Of a stretch of 64,000 nucleotides of DNA, positions 9,586-17,734 are shown one piece after another. The DNA is from Christiangramia fulva (GTDB lineage Bacteria; Bacteroidota; Bacteroidia; Flavobacteriales; Flavobacteriaceae): positions 2,170,001 through 2,234,000 of the forward strand of contig NZ_CP028136.1 of the NCBI RefSeq assembly GCF_003024155.1, given 5' to 3'. Position 1 is the first letter of the stretch. Each line of letters starts with the position of its first letter. A model generated the notes under the pieces. That model saw only the letters and a list, made by a program, of their open reading frames with translations, had not been told where the DNA came from and did not search any database. A program made the translations under genes and the position numbers.

Positions 9586-10359
9586 ATGGAAGAAAAACCA
9601 GTAAATAAAACAAACAGTAACGGTTACACTTTTATGTTTGCGGTGATCATGGTGGTTGTGGTAGCCAGTGTTCTGGCATTTACTGCTACCAGCCTTCAGC
9701 CAATTCAGAATGTAAATGTGCGTGAAGAAAAGATGCAGAATATTCTTGCCACGGTGGGAGTGGATTCTGTAGAAGTTGATGGAGTGCCTACCTTCCTTTC
9801 CCGGGAAATGGTGCAGGAATATTATGATAAATTCATTACCCAATCCCTTGCTTTAAGAGCTGACGGAAGCGTCGATGAATCGGTAAATGCATTTAAAGTT
9901 GACCTTGCAAAGGAACTTGGTAAACCAGTGGAGGAACAGATCTATCCTTTATATATAGCTAATATTAAAGGTGAAAAGTATTATGTAATTCCATTGAGAG
10001 GAAAAGGACTGTGGGATGCCATCTGGGGCTATATTGCTCTTAAAGACGATTTAAATACCGTTAAAGGAGCGGTTTTCGATCACAAAGGAGAAACTCCCGG
10101 ACTTGGTGCTGAAATTACCAAGGTATGGTTCCAGCATAGATTCGAAAATGAACGTGTTTTTGATGATGAAGGAAATCTCGTGGGCGTTTCTGCAGTAAAA
10201 GGAAGCCTGGGAAATTCTAATAAGGAAGATAATCGTGTAGACGCTATCTCTGGTGCTACAATTACCAGTAAAGGAGTGTCTAACATGATCTCTGAAAGAT
10301 TGAAACATTATCTCCCTTATTTTAAGAAGCAAGAAGGATTTAAAGTTGCAATTCAGTAA
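9586..10359 (+). CDS. nqrC: Na+-translocating NADH:quinone reductase subunit C
   Basis: The 257-aa protein has one N-terminal membrane helix (about residues 11-32) and a periplasmic FMN-binding domain. The flavinylation motif is intact: 'SGATITS' at 222-228, with Thr225 the predicted FMN-carrying residue. '[13 protein letters not shown]' and '[12 protein letters not shown]' are strong NqrC/RnfG family signatures. The gene follows nqrB by 4 bp, so translation is probably coupled. Confidence 0.96.
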   Translation: MEEKPVNKTNSNGYTFMFAVIMVVVVASVLAFTATSLQPIQNVNVREEKMQNILATVGVDSVEVDGVPTFLSREMVQEYYDKFITQSLALRADGSVDESVNAFKVDLAKELGKPVEEQIYPLYIANIKGEKYYVIPLRGKGLWDAIWGYIALKDDLNTVKGAVFDHKGETPGLGAEITKVWFQHRFENERVFDDEGNLVGVSAVKGSLGNSNKEDNRVDAISGATITSKGVSNMISERLKHYLPYFKKQEGFKVAIQ

Positions 10360-10361
10360 TT

Positions 10362-11108
10362 ATGAATACAGATAGAAAACTTACTTCCGAAGAAAAGGAA
10401 GCCAAAAAGAAAGAAATGATAATGTTCCTCTCCAGTTCAGAAGAGAAAGAACATTTCCTTTCCAAGCAGAACAGAAAATTAATATCCGATCCGTTAAACG
10501 ATAACAACCCGATTACTGTACAGGTATTAGGTATTTGTTCGGCACTCGCGATCACGGTTCAATTAGAACCTGCCATCGTTATGGCCGTGGCCGTTATCGC
10601 CGTGGTTGCCTTTTCGAACGTGATCATTTCCCTTTTGAGGAATATGATACCCAACCGTATCAGGATCATCGTTCAACTGGTAGTGGTAGCATCCCTGGTA
10701 ATTCTTGTAGACCAGATCCTGAAGGCCTATGCTTATGATGTAAGTAAGCAGCTTTCGGTTTTCGTGGGGCTTATTATTACCAACTGTATCGTGATGGGAC
10801 GTTTGGAAGCATTTGCTCTGGGTAACGGAGCATGGAAATCTTTCCTTGACGGAATTGGAAACGGTGCAGGATATGGTCTTATTTTGATCATCGTGGCGTT
10901 TTTCCGTGAATTGCTTGGCTCAGGAAAACTTTTTGGATATGAAGTGCTGGGACATCGTGCTGCTACCGTAGCCGATTCAACCGGGCTTTATTCCATTGGA
11001 TATGAAAACAACGGTTTAATGCTGCTTTCACCCATGGCCCTTATCATTGTAGGGATTATTATTTGGGTACAGAGATCTCGTAACCGTAAACTGATTGAAG
11101 AAAACTAG
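10362..11108 (+). CDS. nqrD: Na+-translocating NADH:quinone reductase subunit D
   Basis: The 248-aa membrane subunit of the NqrD/RnfE family has six predicted helices. Characteristic segments are '[13 protein letters not shown]' and '[21 protein letters not shown]'-like sequence in the central part. In solved Nqr structures NqrD and NqrE form an inverted-repeat pair around an iron-sulfur centre. The N-terminus carries an extra charged stretch of about 45 residues (rich in Lys/Glu) before the first helix, longer than in proteobacterial NqrD. It starts 2 bp after the nqrC stop. Confidence 0.95.
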   Translation: MNTDRKLTSEEKEAKKKEMIMFLSSSEEKEHFLSKQNRKLISDPLNDNNPITVQVLGICSALAITVQLEPAIVMAVAVIAVVAFSNVIISLLRNMIPNRIRIIVQLVVVASLVILVDQILKAYAYDVSKQLSVFVGLIITNCIVMGRLEAFALGNGAWKSFLDGIGNGAGYGLILIIVAFFRELLGSGKLFGYEVLGHRAATVADSTGLYSIGYENNGLMLLSPMALIIVGIIIWVQRSRNRKLIEEN

Positions 11109-11135
11109 AAGCTCAACAGCTAAAAACAATAAAAA

Positions 11136-11750
11136 ATGGATTTAGTAAATCTTTTTGTAAGAAGTATTTTCATAGAGAATATGATATTCGCCTACTTCCT
11201 GGGAATGTGTTCCTACCTGGCGGTATCGAAAACAGTAAAAACAGCTGTTGGTCTTGGAGCTGCGGTAATTTTTGTTCTATTTATCACAGTTCCTATAAAC
11301 TACCTGCTGGACACTTATCTTTTGCGTCCCGGTGCCCTTCAATGGCTCGGCCCGCAATTTGCCGATGTTGACCTGAGCTTTCTGAGCTTTATTATGTTTA
11401 TCGCGGTTATTGCATCTATGGTACAGCTGGTAGAGATGGTTGTTGAAAAATTCGCACCTGCCTTATATGGTGCCTTAGGTATCTTCCTGCCACTTATCGC
11501 AGTTAACTGTGCAATTCTTGGTGGTTCGCTTTTCATGCAGCAAAAAGACTTTTCAGGAATTTCTGAAGCCATTACCTATGGACTTGGAAGTGGGGTTGGA
11601 TGGTTCCTGGCGATTCTGGCTATCTCAGCGATCAGGGAAAAAATTGCCTATTCAAATGTACCTGCACCCCTAAAAGGTCTGGGAATCACTTTTATTATAA
11701 CCGGACTCATGGCCCTCGGGTTTATGAGCTTCATGGGAATTAAATTATAG
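11136..11750 (+). CDS. nqrE: Na+-translocating NADH:quinone reductase subunit E
   Basis: The 204-aa membrane protein of the NqrE/RnfA family has six helices. Conserved features include '[12 protein letters not shown]' with Cys25 and '[12 protein letters not shown]' with a second Cys. These cysteines are the family's candidates for the intramembrane Fe centre shared with NqrD. It is placed canonically between nqrD (27-bp gap) and nqrF (15-bp gap). Confidence 0.95.
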   Translation: MDLVNLFVRSIFIENMIFAYFLGMCSYLAVSKTVKTAVGLGAAVIFVLFITVPINYLLDTYLLRPGALQWLGPQFADVDLSFLSFIMFIAVIASMVQLVEMVVEKFAPALYGALGIFLPLIAVNCAILGGSLFMQQKDFSGISEAITYGLGSGVGWFLAILAISAIREKIAYSNVPAPLKGLGITFIITGLMALGFMSFMGIKL

Positions 11751-11765
11751 CCGAAAAGAAAGATT

Positions 11766-13055
11766 ATGATAGTAATTATTGCAAGCGTAGTAGTTTTCTT
11801 AGCACTTATTCTATTATTGGTGGGTATTCTCCTTAGCGCCAAGGCAAAACTCGTTCCTTCGGGGCCGGTGACCATCAATATAAATAATGAAAAAGATATC
11901 GAAGTAGGTTCCGGTGGAACTTTGCTTTCCACTTTAGGAGAGAACAAACTTTTTCTACCTTCTGCCTGTGGTGGAGGTGGAACCTGCATCCAGTGTAAAT
12001 GTATCGTAAAAGAAGGCGGTGGAGCCATACTTCCCACCGAGGAGCCAAACTTTACACGTAAAGAAATTGCCGACGGCTGGAGACTTGGCTGCCAGGTTAA
12101 GGTGAAGCAGGATATGAAGATTCAGATTCCTGAAGAAGTTTTCGGAATCAAGAAATGGCAAGCTACCGTGGTAAGAAATTATAACGTCGCTTCTTTTATC
12201 AAGGAATTTGTGGTGGAGATTCCTGAAGATATGGATTATAAGGCCGGTGGATATATTCAAATTGAAGTTCCGCGTTGTGAGGTGAAATTTGAAGATATTG
12301 ATATTACCGCGCATCCGGATGAACATCCCGGTGACCCGATGAAATTCAAGGCAGAATGGGATAAATTCAAATTATGGCCATTGGTGATGAAAAATCCTGA
12401 AACGGTTGAAAGAGCCTACTCAATGGCTTCTTATCCTGCTGAAGGTCGCCAGATCATGCTTAATGTACGTATTGCCACACCACCCTGGGATCGCGCGAAA
12501 GACGGCTGGATGGATGTGAATCCCGGTATAGCTTCTTCCTATATTTTCAGCCTGAAAAAAGGAGATAAGTGTACCATTTCAGGACCTTATGGTGAATTCT
12601 TCATCAATGAATCTGATTCTGAAATGCTGTATGTTGGAGGTGGAGCAGGAATGGCCCCAATGAGATCGCATCTATATCATCTTTTCAGAACCCTTAAAAC
12701 CGGAAGGAAAGTGACTTACTGGTATGGTGGGCGTTCCAAAAGAGAATTGTTCTATACAGAGCACTTTAGAGCTTTGGAAAGGGATTTCCCTAACTTTAAA
12801 TTTTATCTCGCTCTTTCTGAACCTCAGGAAGAGGATAACTGGAAGGTAAAAACCAGCCTTGATGATGAAGGAGATGGCTTTGTAGGATTTATTCACCAGG
12901 TGGTAATCGATAATTACCTGTCTCATCATGAAGAGCCGGAGGAAATTGAATTATATTTCTGCGGACCTCCATTGATGAACAAAGCTGTTCAAAAAATGGG
13001 TGAGGATTTTGGAATTCCGCCTGAAAATATCCGATTTGATGATTTCGGAGGATAA
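11766..13055 (+). CDS. nqrF: Na+-translocating NADH:quinone reductase subunit F
   Basis: NqrF is the NADH-oxidising entry subunit. The 429-aa protein has an N-terminal membrane anchor (about 3-25). A ferredoxin domain follows, with the 2Fe-2S ligands Cys68, Cys74, Cys77 and Cys109. A ferredoxin-NADP reductase-like module comes next, with FAD motif 'RAYSMASYP' and NAD-binding '[12 protein letters not shown]'. The C-terminus 'IRFDDFGG' is a strong family signature. It is the last gene of the operon and is followed within 10 bp by a strong terminator. Confidence 0.97.
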   Translation: MIVIIASVVVFLALILLLVGILLSAKAKLVPSGPVTININNEKDIEVGSGGTLLSTLGENKLFLPSACGGGGTCIQCKCIVKEGGGAILPTEEPNFTRKEIADGWRLGCQVKVKQDMKIQIPEEVFGIKKWQATVVRNYNVASFIKEFVVEIPEDMDYKAGGYIQIEVPRCEVKFEDIDITAHPDEHPGDPMKFKAEWDKFKLWPLVMKNPETVERAYSMASYPAEGRQIMLNVRIATPPWDRAKDGWMDVNPGIASSYIFSLKKGDKCTISGPYGEFFINESDSEMLYVGGGAGMAPMRSHLYHLFRTLKTGRKVTYWYGGRSKRELFYTEHFRALERDFPNFKFYLALSEPQEEDNWKVKTSLDDEGDGFVGFIHQVVIDNYLSHHEEPEEIELYFCGPPLMNKAVQKMGEDFGIPPENIRFDDFGG

Positions 13056-13061
13056 TTTTAC

Positions 13062-13090
13062 AATCCCGCCAGCAGGCGGGATTTTTTATT
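13062..13090 (+). terminator. Intrinsic terminator of the nqr operon
   Basis: A 9-bp GC-rich stem (AATCCCGCC / GGCGGGATT) with an AGCA loop is followed by a T-rich tract. It starts 6 bp after the nqrF stop. Confidence 0.85.
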
Positions 13091-13171
13091 CCAGGTATTT
13101 GGAACTATGCGAATTATTGAATTCAGTTTAAGTTTAGCTTCTTTATAAGATAATTTAAAACTCCTTCTTTT

Positions 13172-13179
13172 TATCTTTG
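13172..13179 (+). promoter_or_regulatory. Predicted -7 element (TATCTTTG) before the 118-aa gene
   Basis: It is a perfect TAnnTTTG match but ends only 4 bp before the ATG at 13184. If this ATG is used, the mRNA would be nearly leaderless. Otherwise the in-frame ATG at 13223 may be the true start. Confidence 0.45.
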
Positions 13180-13183
13180 ACTC

Positions 13184-13540
13184 ATGCCAAAACTGAATAA
13201 ACAGGAACTGCATAATCTTGCCATGAACATTGTGGGTAAGGAACTTGAAGACAAAGGATATGAATTTCTTGGAGTGAACAGCGAATTGAAAAAGAATCCT
13301 CAATTTGTGGCGCTGAAAGACAAAAAACTTCATTTTGTAGTGGTGCGTGCCATTGAGTATCCCGATGACCCAGGTGCTTTCGACCCCTCTTTTCTTAAAG
13401 ATATAAAAGAACATGCAGCTAAATTCAATGCTAAAACTTTTTATGCCGGCGTAGGCCTTGCAAATTCTTCTGATTATGAGAAGCCTATTTCAAGCGATGA
13501 AGATTATGTGGTGAATTATTCCGGCTGGCAGGAAATCTAA
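13184..13540 (+). CDS. Conserved small protein of unknown function between nqrF and apbE
   Basis: A 118-aa soluble protein without signal peptide or membrane helix. I do not recognise a characterised domain. The pattern 'GYEFLGVNSELKKNPQFVAL...LHFVVVRAIEYPDD' suggests a small alpha/beta fold. It lies downstream of the nqr terminator and 33 bp before apbE, so it is probably cotranscribed with apbE. Related flavobacterial proteins may carry an 'NADH-quinone reductase subunit F' label, which would come from position rather than homology (from memory, not checked). The start may be the ATG at 13184 or 13223. Confidence 0.7.
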   Translation: MPKLNKQELHNLAMNIVGKELEDKGYEFLGVNSELKKNPQFVALKDKKLHFVVVRAIEYPDDPGAFDPSFLKDIKEHAAKFNAKTFYAGVGLANSSDYEKPISSDEDYVVNYSGWQEI

Positions 13541-13573
13541 ATTAAAATCAATTTAACTAAAAAGAAACCTGGT

Positions 13574-14584
13574 ATGCTGAATCGTTTTTTCTTAATATTC
13601 ATTTTTTTCGGATTCATTTCCTGTAATGATCAGGAAAAGGAAAGCCACATGTTACAGGGTGAAGCTTTAGGGACCACTTATTCCATACGTTATTTTTCTG
13701 ATAAGGACTTTGACTTCGAAAAGGGATTGGATAGCATTTATGAGTCTATAAACTCTTCCATGAGCACCTACCGAACCAGCTCTGATATTTCAAAAATTAA
13801 CCGTGGCGACACCACTGTAAGAGTTGATGAAAATTTCCGAAAGGTTTTCGAAGCTTCCGGAAAAATCTATAAAGAGAGTAATGGATTTTTTGATCCTACC
13901 GTCGGGGAATTAGTGAATGCCTACGGTTTTGGTCCCGGAAAACAGTTAAGGGAACTCGACAGTATTACCCTGGATTCTTTGAGAGGCCTGGTGGGACTCG
14001 ATAAAGTGAGCATCGATAAAAATAATAAGATCTCGAAAGAAGATCCTCGGGTTTACCTTGATTTTAATGCCATCGCGAAAGGTTATACCATAGATGTTAT
14101 TGGGCAATATCTCGATAGTGAAGGCGTGGAAAATTATCTTATTGAACTGGGTGGTGAACTCTTAGCGAAAGGGGAAAATCTTGAAAGGGGGTCAGAATGG
14201 ATTGTAGGTATAGATGATCCCATGCAGGAAGCCGCTAAAAGGGAATTAAAGGCTATGGTTAAACTTAAAAATAATGCCATGGCTACCTCAGGGAATTATC
14301 GGAAATTCAGGGTGGATAGCATTACCGGGCAGAAATTTGTGCATACCATTAATCCTCTTTCCGGTAAAGCGGAAAGGAGCAATTTGCTAAGTGCATCGGT
14401 AATTACAGATAAATGCATGATCGCTGATGGCTATGCGACCACATTCATGGCTATGGGCCTTGAACGTTCAAAAGAGATGTTAAAACGACTTAAAAACGTA
14501 GACGTTTATTTGGTATATTCTTCTGAAGATGGGGAGGTAAACACTTATATCACACCCGGATTTCAAAAATTACTTCTGGAATGA
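13574..14584 (+). CDS. apbE: FAD:protein FMN transferase (lipoprotein)
   Basis: ApbE transfers FMN from FAD to threonine in NqrB and NqrC. The 336-aa protein has a lipoprotein signal with the lipobox Cys at about 17 ('FISCND'), placing it in the periplasm. Family motifs include 'SMSTYR', 'FDPTVGELVNAYGFG', 'YLDFNAIAKGY', 'ATSGNYRKF' and the metal-binding 'ADGYATTFMAMG' near the C-terminus. Its position next to the nqr operon matches its substrates NqrC (Thr225) and NqrB (Thr211). Confidence 0.95.
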   Translation: MLNRFFLIFIFFGFISCNDQEKESHMLQGEALGTTYSIRYFSDKDFDFEKGLDSIYESINSSMSTYRTSSDISKINRGDTTVRVDENFRKVFEASGKIYKESNGFFDPTVGELVNAYGFGPGKQLRELDSITLDSLRGLVGLDKVSIDKNNKISKEDPRVYLDFNAIAKGYTIDVIGQYLDSEGVENYLIELGGELLAKGENLERGSEWIVGIDDPMQEAAKRELKAMVKLKNNAMATSGNYRKFRVDSITGQKFVHTINPLSGKAERSNLLSASVITDKCMIADGYATTFMAMGLERSKEMLKRLKNVDVYLVYSSEDGEVNTYITPGFQKLLLE

Positions 14585-15349
14585 TTATTTATAGCAAACA
14601 GGAATAATCTCGCCTTTTGCAAGACGGTATCGATCGATTTCTTCGGCGGTTAATTGGGAAGAATAATCTACTTCCTCTACTTTAAAGCCAACACTTCTCA
14701 GGATGTTGAAATAGTCCCTTCCATAAATTCGAACATGATCGTACTGGCCAAAGATTTCTGCTCTTTGCCGCGCATCTGTGATCGAATCATCCTGAAAGGT
14801 TTTTTCTCTCTTAAGATCCTGCGGGATTTGAAGAATAGCCGTACCACCGGGTTTTAAAATGCGGTAAAGTTCCTGCATGGCCTTCCGGTCATCGGGAATA
14901 TGCTCCAGTACGTGATTGCATAAAATGAAATCGAAGCTGTTATCTTCAAAAGGCAGATCACAGATATCCGCTTTGACATCTGCCAAAGGCGAATTGAGAT
15001 CGGTTGTGGTATAATCGAGGTTCTTCTGATTTCTGAAACGTTTGTAAAAAGCCTGTTCCGGTGCGAAATGAAGTACTTTTAAGCGTTTGCTGAAGAATTC
15101 GGTTTCCCGTTTGAGATAAAGCCAAAGAAGCCTGTGCCTTTCCAAAGAAAGACTCGATGGAGAAAGCACATTCTCCCGTTGCTTTTCATAACCATAAGGT
15201 AAAAACTTTCTAAAACTATTCCCGTCGATAGGATCGGTATAACGGTCACCTTTTAAATAATACTTCAAAAAAGGTTTAATAAGATAACTTAATCTTATAA
15301 GTACCGGCCTTGGGATCCTGTTGAGCGCCAGTTTAGAAAGATTCCCCAT
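14585..15349 (-). CDS. SAM-dependent methyltransferase, class I
   Basis: The 254-aa protein has a class I methyltransferase core in the middle. The acidic SAM-binding strand-turn is 'YTTTDLNSP', followed by 'ADICDLPFEDNSFD' and 'LCNHVLEHIPDDRKA', a typical methyltransferase type 11 pattern. Motif I is unusual ('LHFAPEQ' instead of a glycine-rich loop), as in a subgroup seen in cell-surface glycan or lipid gene clusters. The N-terminal 90 residues are basic and may contact membrane or a large substrate. Substrate unknown. It is 3 bp downstream of the NUMOD4 gene and ends directly against the convergent apbE stop. Confidence 0.8.
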   Translation of the reverse strand: MGNLSKLALNRIPRPVLIRLSYLIKPFLKYYLKGDRYTDPIDGNSFRKFLPYGYEKQRENVLSPSSLSLERHRLLWLYLKRETEFFSKRLKVLHFAPEQAFYKRFRNQKNLDYTTTDLNSPLADVKADICDLPFEDNSFDFILCNHVLEHIPDDRKAMQELYRILKPGGTAILQIPQDLKREKTFQDDSITDARQRAEIFGQYDHVRIYGRDYFNILRSVGFKVEEVDYSSQLTAEEIDRYRLAKGEIIPVCYK

Positions 15350-15352
15350 GTT

Positions 15353-15916
15353 TTATACTTCGATATCTCCCCAGTTTTCGCCAGACTTGATGCGGTAAAG
15401 CTGCATTTCTGAAACACCGAACTGTTTTGCAAGAACCCTAATCCGGGTCTTCCTGTCGGGGTCCAGCAGCTTTTTCTTTAAGACTACTGCCTGTGCGTAC
15501 GTTAGTTTGGAGTAAGAAGTGACTTTTCTAAGCTTGCGTTTCTTCTTGTTTTCTTTAACCTTGGGGCTGTCGTACTGGTGTTTAACCCATTCGTCTTTTG
15601 TGGCCCAGGCCAGGTTTGAAACGCGATTGTCGTTCTTCACGAAGTTCTTGTGAATCACGTACTGATCACCTTCTTTCTTTTCTAAAAATAATTCTGCTAC
15701 GATCCTGTGAATGTAATAAGTCTTACTTTTTCCATCCTTTAATCGAACAGCGAAGTTCAAATATCCACCTACTCTCCCGCCTTTCATAAGGTCGCCTTCC
15801 GGATTTTTCAGATAACTGATCATTCTTCCGAAATTTGAGACTTTGTAGACAAAGCGGTCTTGCCAGGAATCTTTGTGTAGGGTCTTCCAGATTTCCTGTC
15901 TGTAACTTTTAATCAT
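15353..15916 (-). CDS. NUMOD4/HNH-endonuclease-like DNA-binding protein
   Basis: The 187-aa protein starts with a NUMOD4-like segment ('IWKTL...YKVSNFGRMIS'). An HNH_3-like region follows ('YYIHRIVAELFL', then 'IHKNFVKNDNRVSNLAW' near 95-111). The C-terminus is a helix-turn-helix-like part ('VLAKQFGVSEMQLYRIKSG'). This arrangement resembles free-standing homing-type endonucleases of phages and introns, but here it sits inside a housekeeping operon, overlapping map by 8 bp. The His and Asn of the HNH core look present. Either a domesticated DNA-binding protein or an active nuclease is possible. No intron or intein is visible around it. Confidence 0.75.
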   Translation of the reverse strand: MIKSYRQEIWKTLHKDSWQDRFVYKVSNFGRMISYLKNPEGDLMKGGRVGGYLNFAVRLKDGKSKTYYIHRIVAELFLEKKEGDQYVIHKNFVKNDNRVSNLAWATKDEWVKHQYDSPKVKENKKKRKLRKVTSYSKLTYAQAVVLKKKLLDPDRKTRIRVLAKQFGVSEMQLYRIKSGENWGDIEV

Positions 15917-16724
15917 AAACTTTTGCTCTAAATTGGTCTTCTTCTTTGGTTTTAATTCCTAATGCATTATAGATATATTTAAACGTAGATAGTAATTCAG
16001 GTTTTCCGTCAACCAGCGCAACATTATGTTCAAAATGAGCACTTGGTTTATTATCGGCCGTCAAAATGGTCCAGCCATCGGGTAATTGTTTGATCCTTTT
16101 CGTTCCCATATTGATCATAGGCTCGATGGCGACCACCATACCTTCGATAAACTTCTTACCACGGCCTCGTTTGCCATAGTTAGGCATTTCAGGATCTTCA
16201 TGCATGGTTTTACCTAGACCATGTCCCACGAGTTCTCTTACAACGCCATAATTATGCTTTTCAGTATATTTTTGAATGGCATATCCAACATCACCCACTC
16301 TGTTTCCTGCTTTAAACTCTTTTATGCCCTTATATAAAGACTCTTTGGTGATCTTTAACAACTGCTTTACTTCAGGCGCAACCTCACCCACTTCAAAGGT
16401 ATAGGCGTGGTCTCCATAAAAGCCGTTCTTTTTCGCCCCACAGTCTATAGAAATAATATCCCCTTCCTTTAAAGGCTCATTATTGGGGATTCCATGCACT
16501 ACCTGGGCATTGGGGCTCATGCAAAGGGAGTTGGGAAAATCGTAAAGACCTAGAAAACCGGGTTCCGCCCCATGATCGCGTATGAATTCTTCAGCGAGCT
16601 TATCCAGTTCAAGAGTGGTTACACCAGGTTTGATTTCGGGAGCAAGCATTCCTAAAGTTTTGGAAACGATAAGAGCGCTTTCACGAATTAATTCAATTTC
16701 TTCTCTGGATTTTGGTATTATCAT
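15909..16724 (-). CDS. map: Methionine aminopeptidase, type I
   Basis: The 271-aa enzyme removes the N-terminal Met from nascent proteins. Metal-binding residues are visible in order: 'SIDCGA' and 'GFYGDHAYTF' (two Asp), 'GHGLGKTMHEDP' (His) and 'VAIEPMI' plus 'AHFEHNVAL' (two Glu). The length is typical of a type I MetAP without an N-terminal zinc finger. It is in an overlapping chain: 4 bp with the upstream HAD gene and 8 bp with the downstream NUMOD4 gene, suggesting one transcript. Confidence 0.96.
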   Translation of the reverse strand: MIIPKSREEIELIRESALIVSKTLGMLAPEIKPGVTTLELDKLAEEFIRDHGAEPGFLGLYDFPNSLCMSPNAQVVHGIPNNEPLKEGDIISIDCGAKKNGFYGDHAYTFEVGEVAPEVKQLLKITKESLYKGIKEFKAGNRVGDVGYAIQKYTEKHNYGVVRELVGHGLGKTMHEDPEMPNYGKRGRGKKFIEGMVVAIEPMINMGTKRIKQLPDGWTILTADNKPSAHFEHNVALVDGKPELLSTFKYIYNALGIKTKEEDQFRAKVYD

Positions 16725-17134
16725 ATTGTTTTAAATCTGCTGAACAAGCTTTGCTTTTTCTTGATTTTTTTCTGAAAATGTTCTTCAGAATTACTTATTT
16801 CCTGATAGATCTCGCCCCAAGCTTTTAAGCCGCCAATATTACGGTCGTCAATAAAAACATCAGCAAGGATTTTACGGCTGATGGTATCGTCGTACTTTTC
16901 TTCAGGATAGCTTTTATTTACTGCATAGAAGTTTAGTCCCTTTTCTTTGCAAAACCTGACGGCATCATCTAATCTTTCTCCATTCCGGTAGGTCCATAAA
17001 ATAATACGATGGCCTTCTTCCTGTAATTTTTTCAGGGTTTCAAAGGCAAATAAAATAGGTTTGCCAATTTCTGGAAATCGGTTTTCCACAATAGTACCGT
17101 CAAAATCAACTGCTATGGTTAAAGACAAGGGCAT
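16721..17134 (-). CDS. HAD-superfamily phosphatase, BT0820-like
   Basis: The 137-aa protein has the HAD motif I 'VDFDGTIVE' at 8-16 with both Asp. Motif II is 'ILWTYRNG' (Thr) and the C-terminal acidic motif is 'DVFIDDRN'. The short length without a large cap matches the small BT0820-type HAD subgroup of Bacteroidetes, probably acting on a small phosphorylated substrate that is not known. It is translationally coupled to map through a 4-bp overlap. Confidence 0.85.
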   Translation of the reverse strand: MPLSLTIAVDFDGTIVENRFPEIGKPILFAFETLKKLQEEGHRIILWTYRNGERLDDAVRFCKEKGLNFYAVNKSYPEEKYDDTISRKILADVFIDDRNIGGLKAWGEIYQEISNSEEHFQKKIKKKQSLFSRFKTI

Positions 17135-17188
17135 ATGCTAAAATATATATAAATTTCTGATTTTTCGCTTAAGCCTTTGCAAAACTTA

Positions 17189-17728
17189 TTAGTCGGCATA
17201 AGAATTCTTATAATTCTCACCGCTAACGATTTGCGCTATATCTTCTTCGATGTTTTTTCCCTGCGCGTATTCCACGAAGCGGTTCACTTCTTTTCCGTTT
17301 TTATAAAAAATAATGGTAGGGACGCGCTTGATATTTAGACCTTCTTCCGCTTTGGAAGGAGTGTTTTTTCTGTAATCTACCGCGTACATCTCGATATTGT
17401 CATAATTGAAACCGGCTTCATCAAGTATTTTTAGTAATCGCGGAGTTTCTCTTTTGCTGTCATGGCACCAGGTTCCCATAAAAAGTTTGATCTTGTAGTC
17501 ATCAATATTCTTTTTGATGGTTTTCATGGCTTTTTTATCTGGCTCATAAGCTTGGTATGCCGGGGTAAACCAGGAAGAATATGGCTCCTGCATTAGATCT
17601 TCCTTCTGAAATTTGCCAAGCAACATATCGCTTTGTGAGTTTGTAATTTTATTGTTGTTAAGCTCAGGCTGAACAGGATTTCCAATATTCAGCACAAGAG
17701 CAGTAAAAAGAATTAAAAAAGTATTCAT
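17189..17728 (-). CDS. Thioredoxin-fold protein with CxxS active site
   Basis: The 179-aa protein has a signal-peptide-like N-terminus (MNTFLILFTALVLNIG...) and a thioredoxin domain from about residue 80. The active-site position reads Trp87-Cys88-His89-Asp90-Ser91, so the second Cys of the normal CxxC is replaced by Ser. The cis-proline region 'VKRVPTI'-like ('IKRVPTIIFY') and 'GKEVNRFVEY' are present. CxxS thioredoxins cannot do normal dithiol exchange and may form mixed disulfides or act as isomerases. It is probably periplasmic or secreted and lies 6 bp downstream of gpmI. Confidence 0.8.
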   Translation of the reverse strand: MNTFLILFTALVLNIGNPVQPELNNNKITNSQSDMLLGKFQKEDLMQEPYSSWFTPAYQAYEPDKKAMKTIKKNIDDYKIKLFMGTWCHDSKRETPRLLKILDEAGFNYDNIEMYAVDYRKNTPSKAEEGLNIKRVPTIIFYKNGKEVNRFVEYAQGKNIEEDIAQIVSGENYKNSYAD

Positions 17729-17734
17729 ATTATT

